NCBI GenBank assembly: GCA_023386555.1 | Contig: JAEWJK010000003.1 | Location: 62,001-126,000, forward strand | Origin: Bacteroidota bacterium | GTDB taxonomy: Bacteria; Bacteroidota; Bacteroidia; Chitinophagales; Chitinophagaceae | Reading direction: 5' to 3' | DNA length: 64,000 bases | Part shown: in pieces, positions 7,798 to 16,903 of the stretch | How the letters are laid out: each line of letters begins with the position of its first letter | Position numbering within the stretch: the stretch's first letter is position 1 | Program-made: the position numbers and the translations under genes | Notes under the pieces: model-generated | Told to the model about the DNA's origin: nothing | Seen by the model: only the letters and a program-made list of their open reading frames with translations | Database searches by the model: none

Positions 7798-8574
7798 ATG
7801 AAAATAGCTACCTATAATGTGAATGGTGTTAACGGAAGATTACCTGTATTGCTTCGTTGGTTAGATGAATCAAAACCGGATATTGTTTGCTTGCAGGAAT
7901 TGAAAGCACCACAGGAAAAATTTCCATTAAAAGAAATTGAAAATGCAGGATATCATGCAATATGGCATGGACAAAAAAGCTGGAATGGTGTTGCTATTCT
8001 TTCTAAAGATGAAATGCCACAGGAAATTTGCAGAGCATTACCGGGTGATGAAGAAGATTTGCATAGCCGTTATATAGAAGCTGATATAAAAGGTATAAGG
8101 ATAGGATGTCTCTATTTGCCAAATGGAAATCCTGCTCCGGGACCAAAATTCGATTATAAGTTAAGTTGGTTCGAAAGATTAACCAAACATGCTGCTCAAT
8201 TACTAGCATCAAAAAAACCGGTGATCCTAACAGGCGATTACAACGTTATGCCTACCGAGAAAGACGTTTATAAACCTGAACGTTGGGTGAATGATGCTTT
8301 ATTTCGTCCGGAAACAAGAGCTGCATTTCAGAAGCTAATGAAACAAGGCTGGACAGATGCTATCAGAAAATTACATCCTGACGAACCGATCTATACTTTC
8401 TTCGATTATTTCCGTAATGCTTATGAGAGAAATGCAGGATTACGTATCGATCATTTTCTATTAAGCCCTGAAGTAGATAAAAGATTAGTTGCAGCAGGTG
8501 TTGACAGACATGTTCGTGGCTGGGAAAAAACGAGTGACCATGCTCCTACCTGGATTGATATAAAAGATAAATGA
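7798..8574 (+). CDS. xth: Exodeoxyribonuclease III
   Basis: A 258-residue AP endonuclease/3'-exonuclease of the Xth group, used in base-excision repair. Catalytic elements are all present: ATYNVNGV near the N-terminus, metal-binding Glu34 in CLQELKAPQ, WNGVAILS, TGDYNVMP (Asp and Asn of the active site), LRIDHFL and the C-terminal SDHAPTW (Asp-His pair). Length is normal. It is monocistronic or co-transcribed with the channel gene 37 bp downstream; no functional link between them is apparent. Confidence 0.95.
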   Translation: MKIATYNVNGVNGRLPVLLRWLDESKPDIVCLQELKAPQEKFPLKEIENAGYHAIWHGQKSWNGVAILSKDEMPQEICRALPGDEEDLHSRYIEADIKGIRIGCLYLPNGNPAPGPKFDYKLSWFERLTKHAAQLLASKKPVILTGDYNVMPTEKDVYKPERWVNDALFRPETRAAFQKLMKQGWTDAIRKLHPDEPIYTFFDYFRNAYERNAGLRIDHFLLSPEVDKRLVAAGVDRHVRGWEKTSDHAPTWIDIKDK

Positions 8575-8611
8575 TACTTTATTCAAACGTTTATCATTAG
8601 CTTTCATCTTT

Positions 8612-9424
8612 ATGCAACAATATACAAACTGGCGAAGCAGGCTTCATGAAATTATTTATGAATCCAATACCAAAGCAGGTAAAGCCTTCGACGTTTCCTT
8701 ACTTGTATTAATTGTCGCCAGTATTTTGATTGTGATGCTTGACAGCATTGAAGCCTATCGAAATAACTACGGTGAAATCTTTCTAGCACTTGAATGGGTG
8801 TTTACCATCATATTCACACTTGAATATCTCCTACGACTCATCAGCATTAAACAACCATGGAAATACGTATTTAGTTTTTTAGGCATTATTGATTTGCTTG
8901 CAATCATACCTGCCTATCTGAGTTTGTTCTTTGTAGGTGCTCAAACATTATTGGTTTTCCGTGCTCTAAGATTACTACGAATATTCAGAATATTTAAGCT
9001 CAACCATTTTATCTCAGAAATGAGATTTCTCGGTGCTGCTGTACAGGGAAGTCTTCGTAAGATCAGCATTTTTATGATGATTGTTTTGATGTTAGTGATC
9101 ATTCTGGGTTCATTGATGTATCTGGTAGAAGCAGGCCAACATGGATTCAGCAATATTCCCGAAAGCATTTATTGGTCAATCGTAACGATCACTACAGTAG
9201 GCTATGGAGACATTTCTCCGGTTACGCCACTCGGAAAATTCATTGCAAGTTTTATCATGATGATGGGCTATGGCATTATTGCTGTGCCGACAGGTATCGT
9301 TACCACAGAAATGGCATTAGCTGCCAAAAGAACAGAGCAGAAACATGAGGTATGTCCGAAATGTGGCAAAGAAGGGCACGATGCCGATGCTGATTTTTGT
9401 AAGAAGTGTGGAGAGAGATTATAG
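8612..9424 (+). CDS. Voltage-gated potassium channel-like protein with C-terminal zinc ribbon
   Basis: A 270-residue six-helix ion channel. Segments S1-S3 cover about residues 25-110; S4 carries the voltage-sensor arginines (FRALRLLRIFRIFKL, about 115-129); the pore helix and selectivity filter TTVGYGD lie at about residue 195, marking K+ selectivity; S6 follows (IASFIMMMGYGIIAVPTGI). The last 25 residues form a two-CxxC zinc ribbon (CPKCGKEG and CKKCGERL), a soluble cytosolic module that may mediate assembly or metal/redox sensing. A Kv-like channel is certain from the filter and S4; the role of the ribbon is inference. Confidence 0.92.
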   Translation: MQQYTNWRSRLHEIIYESNTKAGKAFDVSLLVLIVASILIVMLDSIEAYRNNYGEIFLALEWVFTIIFTLEYLLRLISIKQPWKYVFSFLGIIDLLAIIPAYLSLFFVGAQTLLVFRALRLLRIFRIFKLNHFISEMRFLGAAVQGSLRKISIFMMIVLMLVIILGSLMYLVEAGQHGFSNIPESIYWSIVTITTVGYGDISPVTPLGKFIASFIMMMGYGIIAVPTGIVTTEMALAAKRTEQKHEVCPKCGKEGHDADADFCKKCGERL

Positions 9425-9453
9425 ATTTATTTACAGGGTTAACTCCGATTGAA

Positions 9454-9536
9454 CTTCGTTGTGTCAAATCAACGAAGGAGATTCACCGAAACAAAAACAT
9501 TATAAAAAGATTTAGAGGTACTCACTTGTACTTCGT
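9454..9536 (+). repeat. Dispersed repeat, long form, copy B
   Basis: An 83-bp intergenic unit between the convergent channel and M16 genes. It begins with CTTCGTTGTGTC, contains ACGAAGGAGATTCACCG, and ends with GGTACTCACTTGTACTTCG. Its two ends joined together match the short copies at 19429, 51851 and 55535. Confidence 0.8.
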
Positions 9537-9579
9537 TTTTTTACATGAACAATTGATTCTTTTAATCTTAACCGAATAA

Positions 9580-9609
9580 AAAAAGTCACCGATTTCCCGG
9601 TGACTTTTT
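9580..9609. terminator. Bidirectional terminator between the channel and M16 genes
   Basis: A perfect 12-bp stem (AAAAAGTCACCG at 9580-9591 with its complement at 9598-9609) and a 6-nt loop; the A and T runs at the base serve both strands. Confidence 0.85.
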
Positions 9610-9627
9610 CAATGTTCATATATACAA

Positions 9628-12600
9628 TTACTCTTTCGCAGGAACAAACTTTATCGTACCATTTTTCTTCATATCCGAAGTAATATATACTTCATGCTTT
9701 GACTTACCATCTAATACTACGATCAAAGCAGTATTCGGTGGGATCGTTCCAAGGTTCTCTGCAAACATGATCAATTCATTAGATGCAGATTTATCTAAAC
9801 TTAATGTAAGATTGATCGGCTTATTCAACAACGGTTTTTTAGATAATAAAACATTGTTATTAAATACCAGCGAAATGGAATCCTTGTCTATCTCAGCATT
9901 ATCATACAACTGAATGGTGAATGATTCTGATTTAATAGGAATGATCCTTACAATATCTGTTTCTCTTCCGCCAAATTTAGTTGACGCTGCTGCTGCCGCA
10001 ACATCTTTTCTTTTTCCGTCAACATCCAGTTCAACAATTTCATAACCCAGCTTACTTACTTTGTCGTATATCTTTTCTTTATCACCTACAACCAGCAAGT
10101 TCATTTTATCAGGCTTCACATAAGATTTAGCTACTTTATCAAGCTCTTTCTTCGTAATGCTCTTTAAAAGTTTGCTTTGTTGTTGCGTATAATTATCAGG
10201 AAGATTATAGTCAAGTATTCTACCGATGAAAAGTGCTTTCTGCGTACCTGTTTCAAAACGTAAAGCATCTCTCTGGCCTATTGCATTCTTTACAAAATCG
10301 AGTTCTTCTTCTGTAATACCTGTTTGTAAATAATTCTGTACTTCACTCATTACTTCCATTAACGCACTGTCAGTAACATTTCCTTTAATACCTGAACTAA
10401 AGCTAAAATCTCCCGTGTATTGATCACCGGTGAAATTAGTTCTGGCACCATATGTCCAGCCTTTGTCTTCACGGAGATTAAGGTTCAGACGACTATTAAA
10501 GTTTCCACCCAAAGCAAAATTGGCAAGTGTTGCTTTATAGTAATCACCTGTTGCATCATACTTAAGGCCTGTGGTATATCCTAACCTGAATTCTGATTGT
10601 GCAGATTTAGGAATATCTACCATAAATACTTTTGTTTTATCTACAGGAGGTGCTGCTTCTATTTTAGGTAATGCAATATTCTTTTTTGGAAGTTTATCCA
10701 GGAAAGTAAGCTTTGATAATATCTCTTCTTCTTTGATGTCTCCTACCACAACAATCTTTGCATCAACTGTAGTCATGTAATTATTGTAGTAATCTTTCAC
10801 ATCATCAAGTGTAATTGATTTTACAGACTCTTCTGTTCCATCCTGGCTGATGCCAAGAATGTGTTTGTCACCATAATTCACTTTGGCGAATACCGCATCA
10901 GCTACGTCTGAAGGATCAGCTTTTTGGGTTTTAATACCTTCCAGTATTTGCTTCTTAATTCTTGTGAAAGAACTTTCAGTGAACTTAGGATTAAGCATTC
11001 TTTCTTCTACCAGCTTCAACACCGGATCAATATTTTTCTTAAGACATTGTACAGAAAATGTAACGCCATCAATTCCGCTGTAAACATTGATTGAACTTCC
11101 TAACTTTTGTAATTCAACAGCTATTTGTTCAGAAGTATAATTCTTAGTGTCTTCTATCATCATATCTGTAAATAAACTTGCAAGACCGGCTTTTGAAATA
11201 TCATTGGCTTGTGCAAGATGTCCTCCAGGTATTTTGATCGTTAATGTTACAGTTGGTAATTCATTCGTTTCTGTACCAATAATCTTTGCTCCATTCTTCA
11301 ATGTTTTCTTCCACACAGCAGGAACCATTATTTCAGGATTAGGACCATTGCCAGGCATTTTACTTCTGTCGAAATTATCTTTCGCTTTCTTGTATGTTAA
11401 GCCAGTATAACCATAATCCGGTGGAGTATATTTAGATGAATCCGGTTTGAAATTATCATTTGCTGCAATCAGTGTATCCTGTCCTTTCGGCAATACACTC
11501 ATGATAACAGCTTTCTTGCCTTTAATGTATTTATTATATGCAGCCATTACATCTTCACGGGTAAGATCATGGTACATCTTTAACAACTGAGCGATCTTAT
11601 TTGGATTACCGGTGAAAGTTTGAAAACTTGCCAGCTGGCTCACCTTTCCACCAACACTTTGCAATCCGTTAATGATGCTGGCTTCCATTCCACCTTTATA
11701 TTTTGCAAGATCATCTTCGGTAACACCTCTTGCTTCAAATGAATCTAAAGAAGCACGGAATAATTTTTCCATATCCGCCAATGATTTGCCTGGATAAGGA
11801 AGAATGGTAAACGAAAATTCACCGGCCAATTCCGATAACGAACTTGATGCACTTGCCTGTACCGCTAATTGTTTCTTTACTAACTGTTGATATAATACAG
11901 AATTCCTTCCCTGTCCTAATACCTGTGCAAGACAAGCTAAAGCAGCCATGTCTTTATTATAATTAGGAACAGTTGGAAAGATCACATTCAACATTGGCAA
12001 CTTTGCATAGTTGTCTTTGTAAGAAACATACCTGTCCTGCTCGATCATTACAGGATCAACTACTACCGGATCTACTTTTGGACCTGCTGGAATACTGCCG
12101 AAATATTTCTCTATTAACTTCAATACTTCTGCAGTTTTTACATCACCACCAATGGTTATAACAGCATTGTTTGGTCCGTACCAACGTAGGAAGAAATTCT
12201 TCAGGTCATTCACATCAACACGATTAAGATCTTCTACATAACCAATCGTTAACCATGAGTAGGGATGTCCGTAAGGATATAATGTCTTTGAATATAACTC
12301 AAGACTACCTCTATAAGGAACATTCTCATAATTCTGTCCTTTCTCATTCTTTACAGTAGCTCTTTGTACTTCAAATTTCTTTTGTGTTACTGCATCTAAT
12401 AAGAAACCCATTCTATCAGCTTCCAGCCATAATACTTTTTCAAGTTGATTGTTAGGAACGGTTTCAAAATAATTTGTTCTGTCCCTGTTGGTTGTTCCGT
12501 TTAAGGTTCCACCGGCATTAGAAACAGTTTTGAAATGTTGTTCATCACCTACATTATCACTTCCCTGAAACATCATGTGTTCAAAGAAATGAGCGAAACC

Positions 12601-12837
12601 AGATTTACCGATCTCTTCCCTGGCAGAACCAACATGGTAGGTAACATCTACATGCACCATCGGATCACTTTTGTCTTCGTGAATCACCACTGTAAGACCA
12701 TTAGGAAACACATACTTCTCGTAAGGAATAACAATTTCATTCCCTTTTCTTGTTACTTTCTCAACCAGTTTTGGTTGAGCATAAGCAAAGTTGATGCAAG
12801 CCAAAAGGCAGGCAAAAGCAATAAACTTCCGTTTCAT
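9628..12837 (-). CDS. Secreted M16-family zinc metallopeptidase with extra C-terminal beta domain
   Basis: A 1069-residue pitrilysin-type peptidase counted from MKRKFIAFAC, preceded by no need for the 28 extra codons upstream. Residues 1-20 are a signal peptide ending AYA. The first half has the inverted zinc motif HFFEH (His83, Glu86, His87) and a downstream Glu region NEKGQNYENVPY. The second M16 half (from about residue 510) lacks HxxEH, as usual for the inactive partner lobe. After the second lobe, about 120 extra residues (from DIVRIIPIKSE) contain LYDNAEIDKDSISLVFN and FAENLGTIPPNTALIVV, a beta-sandwich type seen attached to other Bacteroidota surface proteins. It probably degrades peptides in the periplasm. 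Confidence 0.93.
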   Translation of the reverse strand: MKRKFIAFACLLACINFAYAQPKLVEKVTRKGNEIVIPYEKYVFPNGLTVVIHEDKSDPMVHVDVTYHVGSAREEIGKSGFAHFFEHMMFQGSDNVGDEQHFKTVSNAGGTLNGTTNRDRTNYFETVPNNQLEKVLWLEADRMGFLLDAVTQKKFEVQRATVKNEKGQNYENVPYRGSLELYSKTLYPYGHPYSWLTIGYVEDLNRVDVNDLKNFFLRWYGPNNAVITIGGDVKTAEVLKLIEKYFGSIPAGPKVDPVVVDPVMIEQDRYVSYKDNYAKLPMLNVIFPTVPNYNKDMAALACLAQVLGQGRNSVLYQQLVKKQLAVQASASSSLSELAGEFSFTILPYPGKSLADMEKLFRASLDSFEARGVTEDDLAKYKGGMEASIINGLQSVGGKVSQLASFQTFTGNPNKIAQLLKMYHDLTREDVMAAYNKYIKGKKAVIMSVLPKGQDTLIAANDNFKPDSSKYTPPDYGYTGLTYKKAKDNFDRSKMPGNGPNPEIMVPAVWKKTLKNGAKIIGTETNELPTVTLTIKIPGGHLAQANDISKAGLASLFTDMMIEDTKNYTSEQIAVELQKLGSSINVYSGIDGVTFSVQCLKKNIDPVLKLVEERMLNPKFTESSFTRIKKQILEGIKTQKADPSDVADAVFAKVNYGDKHILGISQDGTEESVKSITLDDVKDYYNNYMTTVDAKIVVVGDIKEEEILSKLTFLDKLPKKNIALPKIEAAPPVDKTKVFMVDIPKSAQSEFRLGYTTGLKYDATGDYYKATLANFALGGNFNSRLNLNLREDKGWTYGARTNFTGDQYTGDFSFSSGIKGNVTDSALMEVMSEVQNYLQTGITEEELDFVKNAIGQRDALRFETGTQKALFIGRILDYNLPDNYTQQQSKLLKSITKKELDKVAKSYVKPDKMNLLVVGDKEKIYDKVSKLGYEIVELDVDGKRKDVAAAAASTKFGGRETDIVRIIPIKSESFTIQLYDNAEIDKDSISLVFNNNVLLSKKPLLNKPINLTLSLDKSASNELIMFAENLGTIPPNTALIVVLDGKSKHEVYITSDMKKNGTIKFVPAKE

Positions 12838-12856
12838 ATATAAGTTTTGATAATAA

Positions 12857-12878
12857 CTCCTCAGCTTCGGCTGGAGAG
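12857..12878. other. Hairpin with UUCG-type tetraloop in the divergent M16 upstream region
   Basis: CAGC-TTCG-GCTG with three to five further pairs interrupted by one mismatch, 20 bp upstream of the M16 start. It would be stable in RNA of the plus strand. Its role is unknown; the rest of 12838-13069 shows no gene. Confidence 0.35.
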
Positions 12879-13069
12879 CATGATTACTTTGATGAAATAA
12901 ATATAGAAACAGGAAAGCCAATGCCAGCTTAGATTATGATAAGTGGATTAATCTTACTGATGGAAGTACATATGAAGCGTAAGGATGGAAAATTTACTTC
13001 ATATAGAAGTTTATAAATGCTTTTATGTAATAGAATATTATGGTGCATCTTACCCTAAACCGTAAGAAT

Positions 13070-13864
13070 ATGAAAAGAATTTTATTAATTGCCTGCCTCC
13101 CACTGCTGGCTGCCTTTACCTACAAAAACAGCTCATCGAATTACAATCATTACAATGATCTTGCAGAACAGATCAAAAGCGATATAAAGGAATATGCTGT
13201 TGCTTCATCTGATAGATCTAGAGTAAAAAACATCATCATACTACCCAATGGTATTATCAGTTTGTATTTCGCAGGTAGCAACGAGGCTACCATATTTAAC
13301 CTGTTCGAATTATTGAAAACACAGGAAACATCGTTCGGTATTCAGCTGAATGAAAATGAAACCTTCATTCGTTTTGATATTTCACGAGATGAATATGCTG
13401 TCATTAACTTCAACTCACATGCAAAAGCAAAAGAAGTATATGAATCATTCATCGAACTGATACTTGCAGGTAAAGAATTTTACACACCCAATCTTGATCT
13501 TGACATAGCTGAAACAAGAGATAGTATTAATGCTATGCTTGCAAAATATGCCAGCTTTAAACCACAGATAAGAGTTAGTATGAAAGGCTCAGTTATCATC
13601 ACCAATGAAAACATGCAGTTCTTCACTTTTAACTTAGCTGAATTGAAGAGTAATCAATACAGCCAGACTTTTGAAGTGAATGGAATACAAATGGTACCAT
13701 GTACACAGAAAAATGTAGCTGCTAATAATTGGATAAAATTCAATACTGCCAGGGGTGCACAGGCTTTTATAAAATTTGATTGCATCAGCGATGCTGAACT
13801 GGCAAAGATTCATCAACTACTCATTCACCTGAGAACCTCAGTCATGAGAGTAATGTATAGTTAA
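13070..13864 (+). CDS. Secreted protein of unknown function
   Basis: A 264-residue protein from the ATG at 13070, giving a clean signal peptide (MKRILLIACLPLLAAF); an ATG 30 bp upstream would bury it. The mature part is an alpha/beta protein with no cysteine cluster or recognisable catalytic motif. It seems to contain two similar halves: both have a strand-rich unit followed by F(N)xxExK or NFNSHAKAKEVYESF / FNTARGAQAFIKF-like segments, which suggests an internal duplication. The gene is monocistronic, with M16 diverging upstream and an acidic protein downstream. No function can be assigned. Confidence 0.75.
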   Translation: MKRILLIACLPLLAAFTYKNSSSNYNHYNDLAEQIKSDIKEYAVASSDRSRVKNIIILPNGIISLYFAGSNEATIFNLFELLKTQETSFGIQLNENETFIRFDISRDEYAVINFNSHAKAKEVYESFIELILAGKEFYTPNLDLDIAETRDSINAMLAKYASFKPQIRVSMKGSVIITNENMQFFTFNLAELKSNQYSQTFEVNGIQMVPCTQKNVAANNWIKFNTARGAQAFIKFDCISDAELAKIHQLLIHLRTSVMRVMYS

Positions 13865-13923
13865 CTACCGCTGCTTCTATCTAAATCAGGCATAGATTTT
13901 ACGGCATTATAATAAAAAATGCC

Positions 13924-14481
13924 ATGAAGCAAAATGCAAACGATAAGAATGCTGCAAAGAATATAAAAACAGATCTGCAGGATTCTGAAAGAGATAAGGA
14001 AAGATTACAACCTGATGAAGCAACAATCGATCTTCCGGATGTGAAAGATATACCTGGGCAGGAATTTGTTCATCCACCCGAAATAGGTGAAATGGCTGAT
14101 ACAACCATTGCATCAGACGATGAAGAAGGTGTTGGCATCTTTGAAGAATCGGAAGAAGACAAAGACATCATGATGAACACAGAGGCTGATATAACAGCAG
14201 AAGATAAATCTCTCTTACAGCAAACAGACGAACGAATGCCAACCGAAGATGAAGAGAGATTAAGAAGAGCTTCTTTAGACAATACCGATGATGATGGTGA
14301 TCCTTTAAACGAAAGAAGCATGGACAATGCACGAACAGGAAACGATCTTGATACGAGTGGAATTGATGAGGACGACCGTAACGAATTCATTGGTGAAGAA
14401 GATGAAGAAAACAATACTTACAGTCTTGGTGGTGATGAAAGAGAAGCAGATGACAACAACGGAACGGTAGGTATTCCTTAA
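13924..14481 (+). CDS. Highly acidic, low-complexity protein
   Basis: A 185-residue protein with no signal peptide or membrane segment. It is extremely rich in Asp and Glu (for example SDDEEGVGIFEESEEDKD near residue 64 and GEEDEENN near residue 157) with Asn/Asp/Gly-rich runs, so it is predicted to be intrinsically disordered. Codon pattern is consistent with real coding, and it has its own terminator at 14492. Similar acidic disordered proteins occur in soil Bacteroidota and are sometimes tied to stress, but no function is known. Confidence 0.65.
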   Translation: MKQNANDKNAAKNIKTDLQDSERDKERLQPDEATIDLPDVKDIPGQEFVHPPEIGEMADTTIASDDEEGVGIFEESEEDKDIMMNTEADITAEDKSLLQQTDERMPTEDEERLRRASLDNTDDDGDPLNERSMDNARTGNDLDTSGIDEDDRNEFIGEEDEENNTYSLGGDEREADDNNGTVGIP

Positions 14482-14491
14482 ACAAATAAAA

Positions 14492-14517
14492 AAGGGACTG
14501 AATAAAATCAGTCCCTT
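14492..14517. terminator. Bidirectional terminator
   Basis: A perfect 10-bp stem (AAGGGACTGA at 14492-14501 with TCAGTCCCTT at 14508-14517), A-rich on the left and T-rich on the right, between convergent genes. Confidence 0.85.
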
Positions 14518-14537
14518 ATCTTTTATACTAAAAACTA

Positions 14538-15002
14538 TTAGTCGTCTCTTTTTACTTTTCTCTCACCGGTTTCAGCATCAACCTTTATTTTGGTATCGCC
14601 GTTTTTAATCTTGTAATCACCATCATCTTCAACCTTCACTTTGTAATCGTCACCAACTTTCTTTTTATAACCGGCTCCATCCTGTTTGTACTTGTAATCA
14701 CTGTCATCATCATCACCTGAACCCAGGTAGATATACTGTCCATCATTATCCTGCTTCAGATGTCCATTGATTACTTTACCGGATTTACCCCAGATCGTAT
14801 CATTGGTTTTTGTATCAACATACATTCTTACAGGCTTTCTTGTTTCAACATCTACCATCAATCCTGTTTCTTCATCTTTTACCAGTTCTACAGTTTCACC
14901 TGTAGTAAGATCAACATACCTGTTCTCTGCTCTTGTATCTGAACAAGCCGTCCAGACAGTGGCAGAAATCATAGCCAATCCAATCATCTTAAGTGCTTTC
15001 AT
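14538..15002 (-). CDS. Putative lipoprotein with Lys/Asp-rich tail
   Basis: A 154-residue exported protein. The N-terminus MKALKMIGLAMISATVWTAC is a signal peptide ending at Cys20, a weak lipobox (VWTAC). The middle (about 26-95) has repeated VDLTTGETVEL / VDVETRKPVRMYVDTKT units, and the C-terminal half is a repetitive Lys/Asp/Tyr tail (DDDDSDYKYKQD, DYKVKVEDDGDYKIK) with about 8-12 residue periodicity. It looks like a surface repeat protein of unknown role. The convergent neighbour is the acidic protein, separated by the terminator at 14492. Confidence 0.7.
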   Translation of the reverse strand: MKALKMIGLAMISATVWTACSDTRAENRYVDLTTGETVELVKDEETGLMVDVETRKPVRMYVDTKTNDTIWGKSGKVINGHLKQDNDGQYIYLGSGDDDDSDYKYKQDGAGYKKKVGDDYKVKVEDDGDYKIKNGDTKIKVDAETGERKVKRDD

Positions 15003-15053
15003 AAACTATCTTTTTTGCACTAATAAACCAAGATTCGGGCCAGCCGTAAATGA

Positions 15054-15503
15054 TTAAACGCCAAATTGTTGCAGATGATGATCGAGATGTTTCCACTGAC
15101 TTTTGTTCCATTCATCAACAGTCATTGCACCAAAAAAAGGATGTGGTTCTTTTGTAATTCCATCTGCACCACCAGTAGAAAACCTGGATACAAGTTGAAT
15201 GAGTTTTTGTTTCTCGGCTTCAAAATTTCTTTCGTCTTTCACAATAAATTTTGGTGTAGTTGGTAAACTTCTTTTATAAGGTTTATCACCCACAACAACT
15301 TTCTTCGCCATTTTACCGAAGAGCATTCCGAAGATGTTTCGCTTCAACTTCATTTCACCTATTGAAACAAGTATTGGAGCCTGGCAATGAGCCAACATTT
15401 GTGATACATTCATTTTACCCCAGAGAGGTTTGGAGTTTACAGTAAGATTATTGATGCGTGAAATAATGTTGGAGGTTTCTTTCTCATCAAAGAGGTAATT
15501 CAT
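15054..15503 (-). CDS. DUF1569-family (DinB-like) protein
   Basis: A 149-residue protein from MNYLFDEKE; the frame has an upstream ATG that adds nine residues. It shows the DUF1569 pattern: PLWGKMNVSQMLAHCQ near residue 30, KRSLPTTPKFIV, and the C-terminal HPFFGAMTVDEWNKSQWKHLDHHLQQFG, containing a cluster of histidines that in DinB-like bundles bind metal. Function is unknown. It is one of two DinB-superfamily proteins in the window (see 2857). Confidence 0.85.
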   Translation of the reverse strand: MNYLFDEKETSNIISRINNLTVNSKPLWGKMNVSQMLAHCQAPILVSIGEMKLKRNIFGMLFGKMAKKVVVGDKPYKRSLPTTPKFIVKDERNFEAEKQKLIQLVSRFSTGGADGITKEPHPFFGAMTVDEWNKSQWKHLDHHLQQFGV

Positions 15504-15561
15504 TGTAAGCAGTTTGATTGCAAAGTACAATTTTCAAAAACCGCCTGCAAGAATTACTGAA

Positions 15562-15762
15562 TTATCTACGTCCCCAGAGAGATTGAGTGAAACTTCTATC
15601 ATCACGAAGATTGGTTTCAGGAGAATGAGAAGCATATTCCCCATTTGTTGGGATATTCCTACCACTAACGGAAGGCTGAATACGTTCTCCGCCAACAGGA
15701 TATGATTCTTTTACAGATGTATGTATGTGATTTGCAATTTCCCACCTGTTTAAATTTTTCAT
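15562..15762 (-). CDS. Possible small protein downstream of the EcsC gene
   Basis: A 66-residue frame starting MKNLNRWEIANHIHTSV, 46 bp downstream of the EcsC stop and in the same direction, filling an otherwise empty 300-bp gap. It is polar, ends in RDDRSFTQSLWGRR and has no known motif. It could be real or chance; the longer frame back to 15873 overlaps EcsC and is unlikely. Confidence 0.35.
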   Translation of the reverse strand: MKNLNRWEIANHIHTSVKESYPVGGERIQPSVSGRNIPTNGEYASHSPETNLRDDRSFTQSLWGRR

Positions 15763-15808
15763 ATCGGGGCATTTTAGAAAGATAATAGCTCCAAAATGAT
15801 GCCTCAAC

Positions 15809-16543
15809 TCAGTGTTGCAACAGGTGTTGATGCTGCCAACGTAAACGATAGGCGTTAATAGCTGTTTCTCCAAGTTTATTGATCAGCTTATAATTCACAA
15901 CAATACCTACAACTGCTCCAATTCCAGGAACAAGTTGTAACATCTTGGCCAGATCTATATAATCTCTGTACTCCTGTTGAAAAGCTCTCCAGTCGAATTC
16001 TTCCAATGTTGGTGGAATCGATTTTACGTATTCACTCCAATTTTCAACATTTGCAAATATTTTTCTTCTGTGTTGCTGACTTGAAAAAGCCAGTTGAAAA
16101 ATATAAAGTATAAAAAGTCTTTCACGATAATCTTTCACATCATAACCGTACAACGCTGCAATATCAAATAAGAGCTTCATTTTTATTCCCAATAGCAATG
16201 GAAAATCTGCAAGCCCGAATAAAAATCCGCCTGCACCTGTAATGCCACCTTCAGCTGCAGCAGTTTTGCGATAACTGGAAATCTTATTTCTTACAAGAAG
16301 TTCTCTTGATAAGAGATCTCCATCAGTTTTCCTAAGAGGTGTACTAAAACCAGCACCAAATAAAACAGCCCTCACCATTTGCTTTATTGCTGTAGTGAGA
16401 GCTGCATGTATTTTTTCAGGTATATAACTATTTAGTTTAACCTGCATTTTTTTCGAAAACCGATCAACAACTGAGGGCTGTTTGTTCATTGCTTTTTTCC
16501 AGCGAAGCAATTCCTTTAAAGCCTGTTGTTCGTAAACGTTCAT
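15809..16543 (-). CDS. EcsC-family protein
   Basis: A 244-residue protein with the EcsC family hallmarks: a glycine-rich hydrophobic stretch (AAAEGGITGAGGFLFGLADFPLLLGIKMKLLFDI, about 95-128), YGYDVKDYRERLFIL, and a C-terminal VPGIGAVVGIVVNYKLINKLGETAINAYRLR. EcsC was first named in the Bacillus ecs operon; its biochemical role is unknown, though it behaves like a membrane-associated protein. Eight bp separate it from the small membrane protein gene upstream, so they are co-transcribed. Confidence 0.85.
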   Translation of the reverse strand: MNVYEQQALKELLRWKKAMNKQPSVVDRFSKKMQVKLNSYIPEKIHAALTTAIKQMVRAVLFGAGFSTPLRKTDGDLLSRELLVRNKISSYRKTAAAEGGITGAGGFLFGLADFPLLLGIKMKLLFDIAALYGYDVKDYRERLFILYIFQLAFSSQQHRRKIFANVENWSEYVKSIPPTLEEFDWRAFQQEYRDYIDLAKMLQLVPGIGAVVGIVVNYKLINKLGETAINAYRLRWQHQHLLQH

Positions 16544-16551
16544 ACTGCAAT

Positions 16552-16866
16552 TTACTTTGCAGGCTGATATTGTTCCTGTAAACCTGTATTACCGGCAAAT
16601 TGCCTTCTCTGGTTTCGCTTTCTTAGAATAAGGTAAGTTGCTGTGCCTATAATAGCTACTGCAGCAGCCCCAACTAAAAATGGATTTACCGAACGCCCGG
16701 CCATCATCACTCTTTTTGTTCCTACGTACTTCATTCCTGTTTTAGCATGAGTACCTAAATTTCTTGCATGCACTTTAGCTTGTGAGCCAAGGGTTCTTAC
16801 GCCAGATTTTACTTCTGCCATGTCAATGCTTTGGATTCTTTTCTTTAATGTGTCTAACATAACCAT
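16552..16866 (-). CDS. Small single-pass membrane protein
   Basis: A 104-residue protein with a basic amphipathic first half (including KVHARNLGTHAKTGMKYVGTKR), one membrane helix at about 64-84 (NPFLVGAAAVAIIGTATYLIL) and a short basic cytosolic tail (RKRNQRRQ). It resembles YtxH- or DUF883-like stress membrane proteins in layout but no family motif was identified. It is 8 bp upstream of the EcsC gene. Confidence 0.65.
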   Translation of the reverse strand: MVMLDTLKKRIQSIDMAEVKSGVRTLGSQAKVHARNLGTHAKTGMKYVGTKRVMMAGRSVNPFLVGAAAVAIIGTATYLILRKRNQRRQFAGNTGLQEQYQPAK

Positions 16867-16903
16867 TCATTTTTTTAGTTAACTAAAACCAGTCAATTGT
16901 TCA

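Noticed and set aside
14070..14414. Antisense 114-residue Ser-rich frame
   Set aside because: It mirrors the Asp/Glu-rich sense protein; such antisense Ser-rich frames are expected.
15562..15873. 103-residue frame reaching into EcsC
   Set aside because: It overlaps the well-supported EcsC C-terminus; only the shorter 66-residue version is retained, with low confidence.
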